Assembly (NCBI GenBank): GCA_029974175.1
Contig: JARKSS010000097.1
Location: 1-35,051, forward strand
Source: Vicinamibacterales bacterium
GTDB taxonomy: Bacteria; Acidobacteriota; Vicinamibacteria; Vicinamibacterales; Fen-181
DNA length: 35,051 nt
Direction: 5' to 3'
The position numbers were made by a program, and so were the translations under genes. This document shows positions 14,743 to 23,525 of this stretch, piece by piece. The notes under the pieces are model-generated. The model was not told the origin of the DNA, made no database searches, and saw only the letters and a program-made list of their open reading frames with translations. Position 1 is the stretch's first letter; each line of letters opens with the position of its first letter.

Positions 14743-16764
14743 CTACAACGCCGCGATCTCCGCGTAGATCTGCTGGTCGGTGAACCCCTGCACCTCGACG
14801 TGCTTGCCGGGGCAGGTGGCCTGGCACGTGCCGCACCCCTGGCAGACACCCGGATTGACCTCGGCCACCACCTTTACCAGCCGGCCGGCACGGTCGCGGA
14901 CCTCACGGCGGCCGACGGCGCCGTACGGGCAGACGCGCTCGCACAGGAAGCAGCCCGCGCAGTGGGCCGCATCGACGCGCGCCACCGTCGGTTCGCGCTC
15001 GAGTTCGGCCTTCGAGAAGAGGCCGAGCACCTTGGCCGCGGCCGCGCTGCCCATCGCAACCGACTCGGGGATGTCGCGCGGCGCCTGGCAGGCGCCGGCC
15101 ACGAAGATCCCGGCCGTGTTCGTCTCGACGGGGCGCAGCTTCGGGTGTGCCTCGTTGATGAAGCCGTGCTGGTCGCACGACACCGAGAGCTTCTGCGCGA
15201 GCGCGCGGATTCCCGGCTGCGGGCGCACGGCGGTCGCGAGCACCACCAGGTCGGCGTCCAGCAGCAGCGGTTCACCGGAAAGTGTGTCGAACCCCTGCAC
15301 CTTGACGACGTCGCCGTCACGCCAGAGGCGTGCCACGCGCCCCCGCCGGTAGATCGCGCCTTCTTCTTCGATCGCCCGCCGCGTGAACTCGTCGTACCCC
15401 TTGCCCGCGGCCCGCACGTCCATGTAGAAGACCACCGCCTCGCCGTCGTGCACCTTGTGGCGGTAGAGCATCACGTGCTTGGCGACGTACATGCAGCAGA
15501 TCTTCGAGCAGTAGGGGATGCCCCTTGACGGGTCGCGCGACCCCACGCACTGCAGGAACACCACGCGCTTCGGCACCCGGCCGTCGGACGGGCGCACGAT
15601 CCGGCCGCCGGTCGGCCCGGACGCCGAGGCGAGCCGCTCGAACTGCAGGCCGTCGATGACGTCGGGCACCTGGCCGTACCCGTACTCGCCGTACCCCGAC
15701 AGGCCCTCGCCCTCGGGCTGCTCCTTCCCGATCGAGTAGAGCTGGTACCCGGTGGCGATGATGATGGCCCCCACCTTCTCGGTGACGAACCGGTCTTCCT
15801 GGGCGAAGTCGATCGCGCCGCGCGTGCAGGCCTCGGCGCACTTCCCGCAGACCGCCTTCGTGATCCCCTTGCGGATGGCCATGAACCGCGCGCACCGCTC
15901 GCGGTCGAGCACCGGCATGTTCGGGACCGCCTGCGGGAACGGCACCGAAATCGCGGGACGCTTCCCCAGGCCGCACTCGAACTCGTTCGGCACCTTGCGG
16001 TTCGGGCACGCCTGCGTGCAGGCGCCGCAGCCGTTGCACAGCGTCTCGTTGACCGAGCGGGCCTTGCGGCGAACCTTCACCTCGAAGTTGCCGATGTAAC
16101 CCGAGACCTCCTCGACCTCGCTGTAGGCGTAAAGGCGGATGCGGGGGTGCTGGGCGACCTCCACCATCCGCGGCGTGAGGATGCACTGCGAGCAGTCGAG
16201 CGTGGGGAACGTCTCGGAAAGCTGGCTCATGTGCCCGCCGATAGACGACTCCTTCTCGACCAGGACGACCTCGGCCCCCCCGTCCGCCAGGTCGAGCGCC
16301 GCCTGGATGCCGGCAATGCCGCCGCCGATGACGAGCGCCCGCCGCTCGATCGGGATCCGGATGGTCTCGAGCGGGGTGTTCGCTTTCACCTTCTCGACCA
16401 GCGCGCGCGTGATCGCGATCGCCTTCCCCGTGGCTTGCTCGCGGTCTTCGTGGATCCACGAGCACTGCTCGCGGATGTTGGCCATCTCGCAGAGGAAGGG
16501 GTTGAGGCCGGCCGCCGCCACCACCTTGCGGAACGTCCGCTCGTGCATGTGCGGCGAGCAGGCGGCGACCACCACGCCCGTCAGGCGATTGGCGGCAATC
16601 GCCTCGCGGACCAGCGTCTGGCCCGGGTCCGAGCACATGTAGCGGTAGTCTTCGGCATGAACCACGCCCGGGTGGCTGCGCAGCGCCTCGGCGACCGAGG
16701 AGGCATCCACGGTGCGGCCGATGTTCTCGCCGCAGTGACAGACGAACACCCCGATGCGCGCCAT
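14743..16764 (-). CDS. hdrA: Heterodisulfide reductase subunit A-like flavoprotein
   Basis: 673 residues, the usual HdrA length. The N-terminal domain has GVFVCHCGENI (C9, C11) and MCSDPGQ. The flavin domain has ALVIGGGIAGIQAALDLA (GGGIAG at 147-152) and GGHMSQLSETFPTLDCSQCIL. An inserted ferredoxin motif CNGCGACTQACPN begins at C243, and a second cysteine group lies around KAVCGKCAEAC. The C-terminus has two [4Fe-4S] motifs, CAGCFLCERVCPYGA (from C602) and CQGCGTCQATCPGKH (from C641). HdrA is the flavin site where electrons from the Flx side can be bifurcated between HdrBC and ferredoxin. The start overlaps the hdrB stop by one base. All cysteines appear as Cys codons, with no selenocysteine. 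Confidence 0.93.
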   Translation of the reverse strand: MARIGVFVCHCGENIGRTVDASSVAEALRSHPGVVHAEDYRYMCSDPGQTLVREAIAANRLTGVVVAACSPHMHERTFRKVVAAAGLNPFLCEMANIREQCSWIHEDREQATGKAIAITRALVEKVKANTPLETIRIPIERRALVIGGGIAGIQAALDLADGGAEVVLVEKESSIGGHMSQLSETFPTLDCSQCILTPRMVEVAQHPRIRLYAYSEVEEVSGYIGNFEVKVRRKARSVNETLCNGCGACTQACPNRKVPNEFECGLGKRPAISVPFPQAVPNMPVLDRERCARFMAIRKGITKAVCGKCAEACTRGAIDFAQEDRFVTEKVGAIIIATGYQLYSIGKEQPEGEGLSGYGEYGYGQVPDVIDGLQFERLASASGPTGGRIVRPSDGRVPKRVVFLQCVGSRDPSRGIPYCSKICCMYVAKHVMLYRHKVHDGEAVVFYMDVRAAGKGYDEFTRRAIEEEGAIYRRGRVARLWRDGDVVKVQGFDTLSGEPLLLDADLVVLATAVRPQPGIRALAQKLSVSCDQHGFINEAHPKLRPVETNTAGIFVAGACQAPRDIPESVAMGSAAAAKVLGLFSKAELEREPTVARVDAAHCAGCFLCERVCPYGAVGRREVRDRAGRLVKVVAEVNPGVCQGCGTCQATCPGKHVEVQGFTDQQIYAEIAAL

Positions 16765-17642
16765 CAGTGCCTCCCGCCCGCCGGCGCCTGGCCGCGCCGC
16801 GCGAGCAACGGCGCCGGGCTGACGAAGTGGCGGTCGAGCCCCAGGCGCCGCGGCTCGATCCCCAACGCAAGCCCGACCAGCTCGGTGACGTAGAGGACGG
16901 GAATCGGCGGGCGGCCGTCCCGCGTCATCGCACGCTGGCGGAAGTCGAGGTTCGAATGGCACATCGGGCAGGCCACGAGCAGCGCCTCGGCGCCCGCCTT
17001 GCGGGCGTCCTCGAGGATGGCCCGCCCGAGCCGGATGACCGACCCGGTCCGGCTGACCGAGAGCGACCCGCCGCAGCACTCGAGCCCCATGTGCCACGTG
17101 ACGGGGGCGGCGCCGCACGCCCGGGCAATCTGCTCCATCGCGGTCGGGTGTTCGGGATCCTCCGCCGAGGTGACCGACGCGGGGCGCACGAGCAGGCACC
17201 CGTAGTAGCAGGCAAGAGGCAGCCCGCCGAAGGCGTGCACAAGCCGGGCCTCGATGACGGGCAGCGCGTCGGTGAGGAACTCCAGGATGTTCCGTACCGC
17301 CACCCGGTTGCCGAACGGCCGGCCCAGCAGCTCGGGCATTTCGCGCCGGAGCGCCTCGTCCTCTTCGATTACCCGCCGCGCCTTCGCGAGGCGGTTGTAG
17401 CAGGCGGCGCACGGCGCCAGCACCTGCTCGACGCCCTGCGCCTCGGCCAGCGCCAGGTTGCGCGCCGGCAGCGCGACGGCCAGTCGTTGCCCCACCACGT
17501 GCGCCGAGCTGGCGCCGCAGCAGTTCCAGTCGTCGATCTCGGCCAGCGGGGCGCCGATGGCGCCAGCCACCGCCCGCAGGCTTTCGTCGAACTCGCGGGC
17601 CGTGCCGTGCAGTGAGCACCCGGGGAAGTAGCCGGTCCTCAT
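16764..17642 (-). CDS. hdrB: Heterodisulfide reductase subunit B-like CCG protein
   Basis: 292 residues. It has the two CCG domains that bind the noncubane [4Fe-4S] clusters of HdrB. The first is YFPGCSLHG (C9), WNCCGASS (C41-42) and APCAACYN (C78, C81). The second is ACYYGCLL, LECCGGSLSVSRTGS and CPMCHSNLD. HdrB is where a disulfide is reduced. In bacteria with FlxABCD-HdrABC the proposed partner is DsrC or a similar thiol protein, but no dsrC is in this window. It overlaps hdrC by four bases (ATGA). The open frame extends far upstream, but that part overlaps hdrC and is not HdrB-like, so I use the ATG at 17642. Confidence 0.93.
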   Translation of the reverse strand: MRTGYFPGCSLHGTAREFDESLRAVAGAIGAPLAEIDDWNCCGASSAHVVGQRLAVALPARNLALAEAQGVEQVLAPCAACYNRLAKARRVIEEDEALRREMPELLGRPFGNRVAVRNILEFLTDALPVIEARLVHAFGGLPLACYYGCLLVRPASVTSAEDPEHPTAMEQIARACGAAPVTWHMGLECCGGSLSVSRTGSVIRLGRAILEDARKAGAEALLVACPMCHSNLDFRQRAMTRDGRPPIPVLYVTELVGLALGIEPRRLGLDRHFVSPAPLLARRGQAPAGGRH

Positions 17643-18229
17643 CGGTCGTCTCCGCCGGCGCCCGTTCCGCCGGCACCGGTACCGGCGCTGCCCGTGCAGG
17701 CGTCGAAGATGCGGCGCACCTCGCCGATGCCCGAGATGCGTGACGGAGTGAGCGACAGCTTGCCGCGGGCGAGCAGTCCGGGCGCCGAGAGAGCGTCCTC
17801 GGTCAGCGCGCCGGTGCGCAGCTTGTACTCCATGACCATCCCCAGCTCGAAGGAGCGGCCGTGCCGCCGCACCTGGTCGAGGAACGCGCGGTGGAACGCC
17901 GCCACCGGCCGCGGCACCCCGCCCGGGGCCTCGCGTGCGAAGCGCTCGCGCAGGGCGTCGATCACGCGCGCCGGGTCGCAGCCGTTGGGGCACCGCGAAG
18001 CGCAGGTCTCGCAGGCAAGGCACAGCCAGATGGAAGGGTCGTCCTGGAGTGGGCCGACCGCGCCGGTGTTGACCATCCGCATGACGTCGTGCGGACGCCA
18101 GCGCGTCTCGGCGGCCATCGGGCAGCCCGCCGAGCACTTGCCGCACTGGTAGCAGCGGGCGGTGTTGACGCCGGTTTCCTGGAGGATCCGCTCGCGCAGC
18201 CCTCCATCGCTGACGGGTGATCGGGACAT
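17639..18229 (-). CDS. hdrC: Heterodisulfide reductase subunit C-like ferredoxin
   Basis: 196 residues. Two [4Fe-4S] motifs typical of HdrC are seen: CYQCGKCSAGCP (C26, C29, C32, C36) and CLACETCASRCPNG (C70, C73, C76, C80). A helical region follows, then a Gly/Ala/Thr-rich tail (about 20 residues) that looks disordered. HdrC carries electrons from HdrA to HdrB. It is the first gene of the hdr-flx unit, and the promoter should lie in the 18230-18484 spacer, where I cannot identify one with confidence. The ATG at 18229 has only a weak ribosome-binding site. An upstream in-frame start at 18283 would add residues that do not look conserved. Confidence 0.9.
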   Translation of the reverse strand: MSRSPVSDGGLRERILQETGVNTARCYQCGKCSAGCPMAAETRWRPHDVMRMVNTGAVGPLQDDPSIWLCLACETCASRCPNGCDPARVIDALRERFAREAPGGVPRPVAAFHRAFLDQVRRHGRSFELGMVMEYKLRTGALTEDALSAPGLLARGKLSLTPSRISGIGEVRRIFDACTGSAGTGAGGTGAGGDDR

Positions 18230-18358
18230 CGGGCGGACCTGACTGATGGACGGTTGTCGGGGGCCCGCGGCTCCGAGGCACACGCATCGGGGGAACGGGC
18301 GGATCGGGGAGGGGAAGGAAGGCGGTCCGGCCGTGAAGCGACGCCAACGGACGCACGT

Positions 18359-18383
18359 GCCGGCGCCCGTTTCGGGCGCCGGC
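18359..18383. terminator. Strong 11-bp GC hairpin
   Basis: GCCGGCGCCCG-TTT-CGGGCGCCGGC is a perfect 11-bp stem with a three-base loop. It sits about 100 bases after the S9 peptidase stop on the minus strand and upstream of hdrC. It probably ends the peptidase transcript, although no T-run follows. The rest of the 18230-18484 spacer shows no gene. Confidence 0.6.
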
Positions 18384-18484
18384 CATCCATCGGCTCAAGT
18401 GTAGAAGAAATCAACAGCGGGGGCAATCGTTGAGCGTGCCGCCGCACCCGCCGCAGCGGGGCTTCAGCTCGGGGCTCTTCCCTC

Positions 18485-21283
18485 CTACTTGCCCTTGTAG
18501 GGGCGGCCCGACACGATCCACTCGGCCGGCGGTTCCCCCTTCAGGTAGTGGTCGAAGTACTCCTTCATCTTGATGGAGTAGTCGAGCTTGTTCGGGTACT
18601 TCTGCAGGTGATGCGGCTCGCCCCGGTACTGCAGGAAGATGCAGTCCTTGTCGAGGCGCCGCAGTGCCAGGTACAGCTCGATCGCCTGGTACCACGGCAC
18701 CGCGCCGTCCTCGTCGCCGTGCTGGATCAGCAGCGGCGTGGTGATGCGGTCGGCGTAGAACAGCGGCGAGTTCTCGATATAGCGCTCCGGGTACTTCCAC
18801 AGGCTGCCGCCGATTCGGCTCTGCGTCCGCTCGTATTGGAACTGCCGGGCGACCCCCGACTCCCAGCGGATGCCGCCGTACGCGCTGGTCATGTTGGCCA
18901 CCGGTGCGCCGGCCACGGCCGCGGCGAACAGGCTGGTCTGCGTCACCAGGTACGCCGTGCCGTAGCCGCCCCACGAGTGGCCGTGCACCCCGAGCGCCTT
19001 CGGGTCGGCGATCCCAAGGTCCACCAGCTTCTGCACGGCGGGGACCACCGACTTCACGACCGACGGCCCGGGGTGGCCGGGCGTGAAGACGATGTCGGGC
19101 AGGAAGACCGCATAGCCGGCGCCGGCGTAGACGGCGAACGAGGGCCGGTGATTCACTACCGGCTCGTTGAACTCGTACAGCCGCTGCGACTGGCGCTCGT
19201 AGATGTACGTGATGACGGGGTAGCGCTTGCCCGGCTCGTAGTCGGCTGGCTTGATCAGCACACCCTGCAGCTCGACGCCGTCGAGATTGGTGTAGGTCAC
19301 CAGCTCGGCGCTGCCCCAGGCGAACTCGGCCAGCTGCGGGTTGGCGTCGGAAATCCGGCGCGGCCGGGCGAAGGCCGTATCTGCCACCCACAGGTCCGGG
19401 AACTCCTCGTAGCTCTCGCGCGTGTAGACGATGACATCGGCCCGCTTGGCCTTCGCCACGAACTTGAACAGCTTCTTCTCGTCGAGCCCGCGCGTCACGC
19501 CCGGCTTGTCGAACGACGCGCGGTAGAAGCCCCAGTTCTTTTCCCGCTCGTGATAGGCGGTGAGCAGCAGTGGCTCGCGCGTCGAGAAGCTTGGGGCGTC
19601 GCGGTCGAGATCCACCAGGCGGAACCGCACCCGGCCCGCCCGGCCCTGCCCGGCGGTCAGGTTCTCGGGGCTGCCGCCCGCGGCCGGGATTCGCCACACG
19701 TCGAACGCGTCGTAGACCAGGAAGGACGATCCATCGCCCACCCAGCCCCCGAACCCGTACGCGCGCGGGGTTCCGGGCGTGTCGTGATCCTCGTCGTACA
19801 GCGTGACGCCGAGCGCCTCGGTGGCATTGCGCGTTGTGCCCTTCGCCACGTCGTAGACGTGCCAGTGGCGGTCGTGGAAGTAGGCTGCCCAGGCGCCGTC
19901 CGGTGAGAGCACCACCGGGCCGAGCACGCCACGGGCGATTGGCGTTCGCTTGCCGGTTTCCAGGTCCACCAGCCAGGCGTCGCGGCGGCCCTCGTCCCAC
20001 GTCGCCTGCCGGGCATACGGCACCGTCGTCGTACCGAGCGCCACGCGCGGGTTCTCGGGGACTGCGACATCGGGAACCTCGAGGTCGGCCAGCGCCACCA
20101 CGCGGCCGCTCTCGGGGTGGGCGACCGCGCGGTAGGTGCGGTCCTTCTGGCGGTTCCATCCAATCCGCTGCTGCGCCTGGATCTGCGGGTCCTTCCAGTG
20201 CCAGACGTCCAGCTCGACCTTCTCGAGCAGTCGGTCCACGTCGTACGGGTCTGGTTCGACGCCCTTCTCGTTGTTGCGATTGCCCGGCTCCGCCGCATCG
20301 GGCTTGAACCCGAAGAAGACGCGCCGGCCATCGCGCGACCACGTCACCTCGTTCTTGAGCGGCAGCGTCCATCCCTTCGGCGCCTGCCTGGCAGCTGCAA
20401 CCGTCCGTGCGCGCCGCGTCTTGCCGTCCCACGTCCAGAGCGTTGCCGCTCCCGCCTCGCCGGCCTTGGTCTCGACCGCCGCCAGGAAGGCCAGGCGCGA
20501 CCCTTCGCGCGACCAGGCAAGAGACTCATAGCGCCCCTTGGCGGCCTCCACCACCGCGAGCGGCTCTGCGCCCGGAGCGGCCAGGTCGCGCACGTAAAGG
20601 CCGTTGCCGGCGCCGTCGCCGGTTGCCGCGGCATACGCGAGGAGGTTCGAGGCCCGGTCGAAGGCGAAGGCGGTGGCGCCGCCCAGTTTCGTGTCAACGC
20701 CGGTGGAGAGGTCCCGCACGTGCAGCGTGGCCGGCTCGGAGGCCTCGCCGGGTTTCTCCCTTTCCTTCTCCTTGTCCTCCTTCTGCGGCTCGGGCGGCGC
20801 GACGAAATAGGCCGCCCACCGCCCGTCGTGGCTGAACGCCAGCCGATCGGCGTTCTCGATGGTGATGGTCTTTCCGGTGGAGGTCTCGAGGATGGCGAGG
20901 CCCGGCTTCGGCCGATCCTTTGCCGGCTTCTCGGTGTCGGCAAACGGGATCTTCACCGGCATCGCGACGTGCCGGCCGTCGCTCGCGATGATCGGCGCCC
21001 CGCCTCGCGGCACCCGATAGACCTTCCCGGTGGAGAGCACGTGAACGACCCCCTCGCCATCCCCGCGATCGGGTTGCAGCGCGTAGGCGACGATTGTGCC
21101 GTCCTCTGAGATGGCCGGCGACTGGATCGCCCTGAACTTCATCAGGTCCTGGAAGGTGATCGTGCGGCGCCCCTGCCCCGCAGCCGGACCCGGCAACGCA
21201 AGGCAGAGGACGAGGGCCAGCAGGGCGAGCGGCGGAAGGCCGGGCCGTGGCGCGGCTTGGCGAACCAGCAGGATCGGGCGCAT
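18485..21283 (-). CDS. Exported S9 family prolyl-oligopeptidase-like peptidase
   Basis: 932 residues. It has a signal peptide (LALLALVLCLALPGPAAGQG), then a long beta-propeller built of blades such as LAFSHDGRWAAYF and LAWSREGSRLAFLA, then a C-terminal alpha/beta-hydrolase domain. GVHGHSWGGYGT carries the nucleophile Ser770, IQHGDEDGAVPW the acid, and EPHHLQ the histidine. The family cleaves after proline or similar residues in short peptides. A charged Lys/Glu/Pro-rich insert (PEPQKEDKEKEREKPGEA) lies in an early blade. The ATG at 21283 has GGAA upstream; the open frame further upstream overlaps the opposite-strand pseudogene and is not coding. It is transcribed away from the ADOP pseudogene, only 40 bases away. 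No other peptide-use gene is adjacent. Confidence 0.92.
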   Translation of the reverse strand: MRPILLVRQAAPRPGLPPLALLALVLCLALPGPAAGQGRRTITFQDLMKFRAIQSPAISEDGTIVAYALQPDRGDGEGVVHVLSTGKVYRVPRGGAPIIASDGRHVAMPVKIPFADTEKPAKDRPKPGLAILETSTGKTITIENADRLAFSHDGRWAAYFVAPPEPQKEDKEKEREKPGEASEPATLHVRDLSTGVDTKLGGATAFAFDRASNLLAYAAATGDGAGNGLYVRDLAAPGAEPLAVVEAAKGRYESLAWSREGSRLAFLAAVETKAGEAGAATLWTWDGKTRRARTVAAARQAPKGWTLPLKNEVTWSRDGRRVFFGFKPDAAEPGNRNNEKGVEPDPYDVDRLLEKVELDVWHWKDPQIQAQQRIGWNRQKDRTYRAVAHPESGRVVALADLEVPDVAVPENPRVALGTTTVPYARQATWDEGRRDAWLVDLETGKRTPIARGVLGPVVLSPDGAWAAYFHDRHWHVYDVAKGTTRNATEALGVTLYDEDHDTPGTPRAYGFGGWVGDGSSFLVYDAFDVWRIPAAGGSPENLTAGQGRAGRVRFRLVDLDRDAPSFSTREPLLLTAYHEREKNWGFYRASFDKPGVTRGLDEKKLFKFVAKAKRADVIVYTRESYEEFPDLWVADTAFARPRRISDANPQLAEFAWGSAELVTYTNLDGVELQGVLIKPADYEPGKRYPVITYIYERQSQRLYEFNEPVVNHRPSFAVYAGAGYAVFLPDIVFTPGHPGPSVVKSVVPAVQKLVDLGIADPKALGVHGHSWGGYGTAYLVTQTSLFAAAVAGAPVANMTSAYGGIRWESGVARQFQYERTQSRIGGSLWKYPERYIENSPLFYADRITTPLLIQHGDEDGAVPWYQAIELYLALRRLDKDCIFLQYRGEPHHLQKYPNKLDYSIKMKEYFDHYLKGEPPAEWIVSGRPYKGK

Positions 21284-21323
21284 GGCAGGTTCCTTCAGGG
21301 GGGCCGGAGACTGCGGGCCATGA

Positions 21324-22398
21324 TACGGCGAACTGCTGAGCCTTCGCGAGCACGCGACCTTCGAGGGGTTCGGCCGGTTGAGGGCCGGCACCAGCCCCCG
21401 CGCCGCATCCGCGTTCCTGCGCGACCTCGCAGCCCGCCTCGAGGCGAGCGCGGCGGCCGCACGGCCCCTTGACGGCTTCGTGCTTTCGCCGATGCGCGGC
21501 GCTTCCCACCCGTCCGATCGCGGCGACGTGACACGCCTGGCCGTCGTGGCGTTCGCCATCGCGGGCATCGTGCTGCTCGTCGCCTGCGCCAACGTGGCGG
21601 CGCTGCTGCTGGGCCGCTCGACCATGCGCGCGCGGGAGATTGGCATCCGCCTCGCGCTGGGCGCCGGCCGGGCGCGCGTGGTCCGGCAGTTGCTGATCGA
21701 AAGCCTGGTGGTGGCCGTCGTTGCCGGCCTGCTCGCGCTGATGCTCTCGTGGTGGACGATCGGGGCCGTCGTGGCATGGCTCGACGTGCCGCTCACGCTG
21801 GACGTGTCACCCGACCTCGTCTCGCTGATGGCCACGCTTGGCGTGTCCGCGATGGCGGCCGTGGCGTTCGGCCTGGTGCCGGCGCTGCACGCAACGCGGG
21901 GCGGCATTGCGGCCAGTGCGCTGGCTGGCGGGAACGTCGCCGGTGCGACGCCAGGCCGCGCCCGGCTTCAGCGCCTGTCGGCCATCTCGCAGATCGCGCT
22001 GTCGCTGGCCTTGCTGGCCGCAGCCGGTGTGCTGTTGCGCGGCGTCGCGCTGCTGCTGGCGGCGATCGGGGTCTACGGCCTGGTGTCGTGGCGGACGGCG
22101 CGGCGTCAGCGCGAGATTGGCGTCCGGATGGCCCTCGGCGCCACGCGGCTCGACGTGCTGCGGCTGGTGGCATCCGACGGGGCGCGCGTCGCGGCGGCCG
22201 GCTCGATCGCCGGGCTCGTGCTCGGCGTTGCAGCCGCGCGGCTCATAGCAGGCGTATCGGGCGGGTCGCCAGCTGCCGACGTGCCGATGCTGCTGGCGGT
22301 CACGGCCCTCGTCTGGCTGGTCGCCTTCGCCGCGTCGTGCCTGCCCGCCCCGCCGCGCCACGCGCGTCAACCCGGCCGAGGTGTTGCGCGCGGAGTAG
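21324..22398 (+). pseudogene. Decayed ADOP-family ABC permease
   Basis: The frame opens in mid-gene at FEGFGRLRAGTS, a segment that lies in the first periplasmic domain of ADOP permeases, so the N-terminus is missing. The first FtsX membrane block is present (GIVLLVACANVAALLLGRS, REIGIRLALGAGRARVV). At about 22040-22050 the sequence jumps from ALSLALLAAAGVLLRG straight to LLLAAIGVYGLVSW, so the whole second periplasmic domain is deleted. Near the end a run of four C at 22348-22351 shifts the frame; with one C fewer the reading continues as RRATRVNPAEVLRAE and stops at 22396-22398, the normal family ending. Three independent lesions make this a relic rather than a working gene. Compare the intact copy at 31632-34130. 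Confidence 0.88.
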
Positions 22399-22470
22399 CC
22401 GTTGGTGTGGCGCTCCGGTCGGGCAGGGCGCCGCTCCGCGGGGCGAGCTTGGGCTCCGGCGCGGCAAGCC

Positions 22471-22499
22471 ATGAGCCTGAGCCCTGAGCCGTGAGCCTT
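22471..22499 (+). repeat. Single copy of the GAGCCCTGAGCCGTGAGCC repeat
   Basis: Bases 22479-22499 are identical over 21 bases to the right arm of the inverted repeat at 25784-25804. In both places the repeat ends just upstream of a start codon and its -10-like element. Confidence 0.85.
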
Positions 22500-22512
22500 C
22501 TCCCGGGTGTGC

Positions 22513-22518
22513 TATAAC
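22513..22518 (+). promoter_or_regulatory. -10 element of the FkbM gene, leaderless start
   Basis: TATAAC ends seven bases before the ATG at 22525. Transcription would start at or next to that ATG, which explains the missing ribosome-binding site and supports this ATG over the in-frame GTG at 22507. I see no convincing -35. Confidence 0.5.
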
Positions 22519-22524
22519 ACCCCG

Positions 22525-23484
22525 ATGGTCCGCACGCGCCGCTGGTTGATCGGAGCGCTCCTCGTCGCGATCGCAATCGCGGCGGCACTCGTCTTCGCCG
22601 CCCGCAGCCAGGCCTACGGTCCGTACTGGCTCGACGCGAAGGCGGCCGTGTCGTGGGAGAACCCGCTCTGCGGCGAGATCGATGCGTTCCGGGGCCTCGT
22701 GAAGGCGCGCGAGGTCAAGCAGCGGACCGACGAGATCCTCGCGGCCAGCCGCTTCCTCGCGGAGGATCCGTCAGGCCTCTACTTGTACCAGACCCCGGTC
22801 GGCGGCTTCTGGATGCCGGCGGCCGACGACCTCTGGAGCCTCTCGGTCGTGCTGGCCGAGCAGGAGCACGACATGTACGGCCGGCCGGGCGGCCTTGGCG
22901 TGCGGAGGGGCGATGTCGTGGTGGATGCCGGGGCCCACGTCGGCCTCTTCGCCCGGACAGCGCTCGCCGCCGGCGCCAGCAAGGTGATCACCTTCGAGGT
23001 GACGCCCCGCTCGAACGCGGCCCTCCGCCGCAACCTTGCCAAGGAGATTGCCGAGGGCAAGGTGGTGGTGGTCGAGAAGGGCGTGTGGCACGAGGAAGCC
23101 ACGCTACCGCTGGTCGTCGTCGAGAAGTGCTCGGTGTGCAACAGCGTCTCGCATCCCTGGATGAAGGCGACGGTGGACGTGCCGCTGACCACGCTCGACC
23201 GGGCGCTGGAGGAGCTGAAGGTCGAGCGCGTGGATTTCATCAAGCTCGACATCGAGAACGCCGAGGCGAACGCGATTCGCGGCGCCCGCCGCACCATTGC
23301 GCGGCACCACCCGCGCCTCGCGGTCGCACTCGAGAACTCGAAGACGCGCCTCGAGTACGCGCACGAGGTGCTCGGCCTGTTGCAGGAAATCCACGCCGGC
23401 TACCGTTACACGTGCGGTGCCGTCACCAACCCCGAGAAGAGCCGCCGCATCCTGCCCGAGGTGCTGCACCTCTACGCCCGCTGA
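22525..23484 (+). CDS. Membrane-anchored FkbM family methyltransferase
   Basis: 319 residues. FkbM enzymes transfer a methyl group from S-adenosylmethionine, often to sugar or polyketide hydroxyls. The SAM-binding loop is VVVDAGAHVGLFAR, followed by ITFEVTPRSNAALRRNL. The later family motif is VDFIKLDIENAEANAIRGA. A CxxC (KCSVC) lies in the middle. Residues 1-27 are RTRR followed by a hydrophobic helix (LIGALLVAIAIAAALVFAA). By the positive-inside rule this places the catalytic domain outside the cytoplasm, which is hard to reconcile with SAM use. The helix might be reversed, or the annotation of activity may be too literal. It is flanked by the ADOP relic and by convergent ktrA, giving no clue to substrate. 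Confidence 0.82.
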   Translation: MVRTRRWLIGALLVAIAIAAALVFAARSQAYGPYWLDAKAAVSWENPLCGEIDAFRGLVKAREVKQRTDEILAASRFLAEDPSGLYLYQTPVGGFWMPAADDLWSLSVVLAEQEHDMYGRPGGLGVRRGDVVVDAGAHVGLFARTALAAGASKVITFEVTPRSNAALRRNLAKEIAEGKVVVVEKGVWHEEATLPLVVVEKCSVCNSVSHPWMKATVDVPLTTLDRALEELKVERVDFIKLDIENAEANAIRGARRTIARHHPRLAVALENSKTRLEYAHEVLGLLQEIHAGYRYTCGAVTNPEKSRRILPEVLHLYAR

Positions 23485-23525
23485 TCAGCGCCCCAGGGGC
23501 AGTGGCCCAGGCGTCCGGCCGGCCC

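Noticed and set aside
14743-16764. Selenocysteine in HdrA
   Set aside because: All cluster positions are ordinary Cys codons and there is no in-frame TGA.
23489-23500. GCCCCAGGGGC palindrome between FkbM and ktrA genes as a terminator
   Set aside because: The loop would be a single base and the stem five bases, with no T-run; too weak to list.
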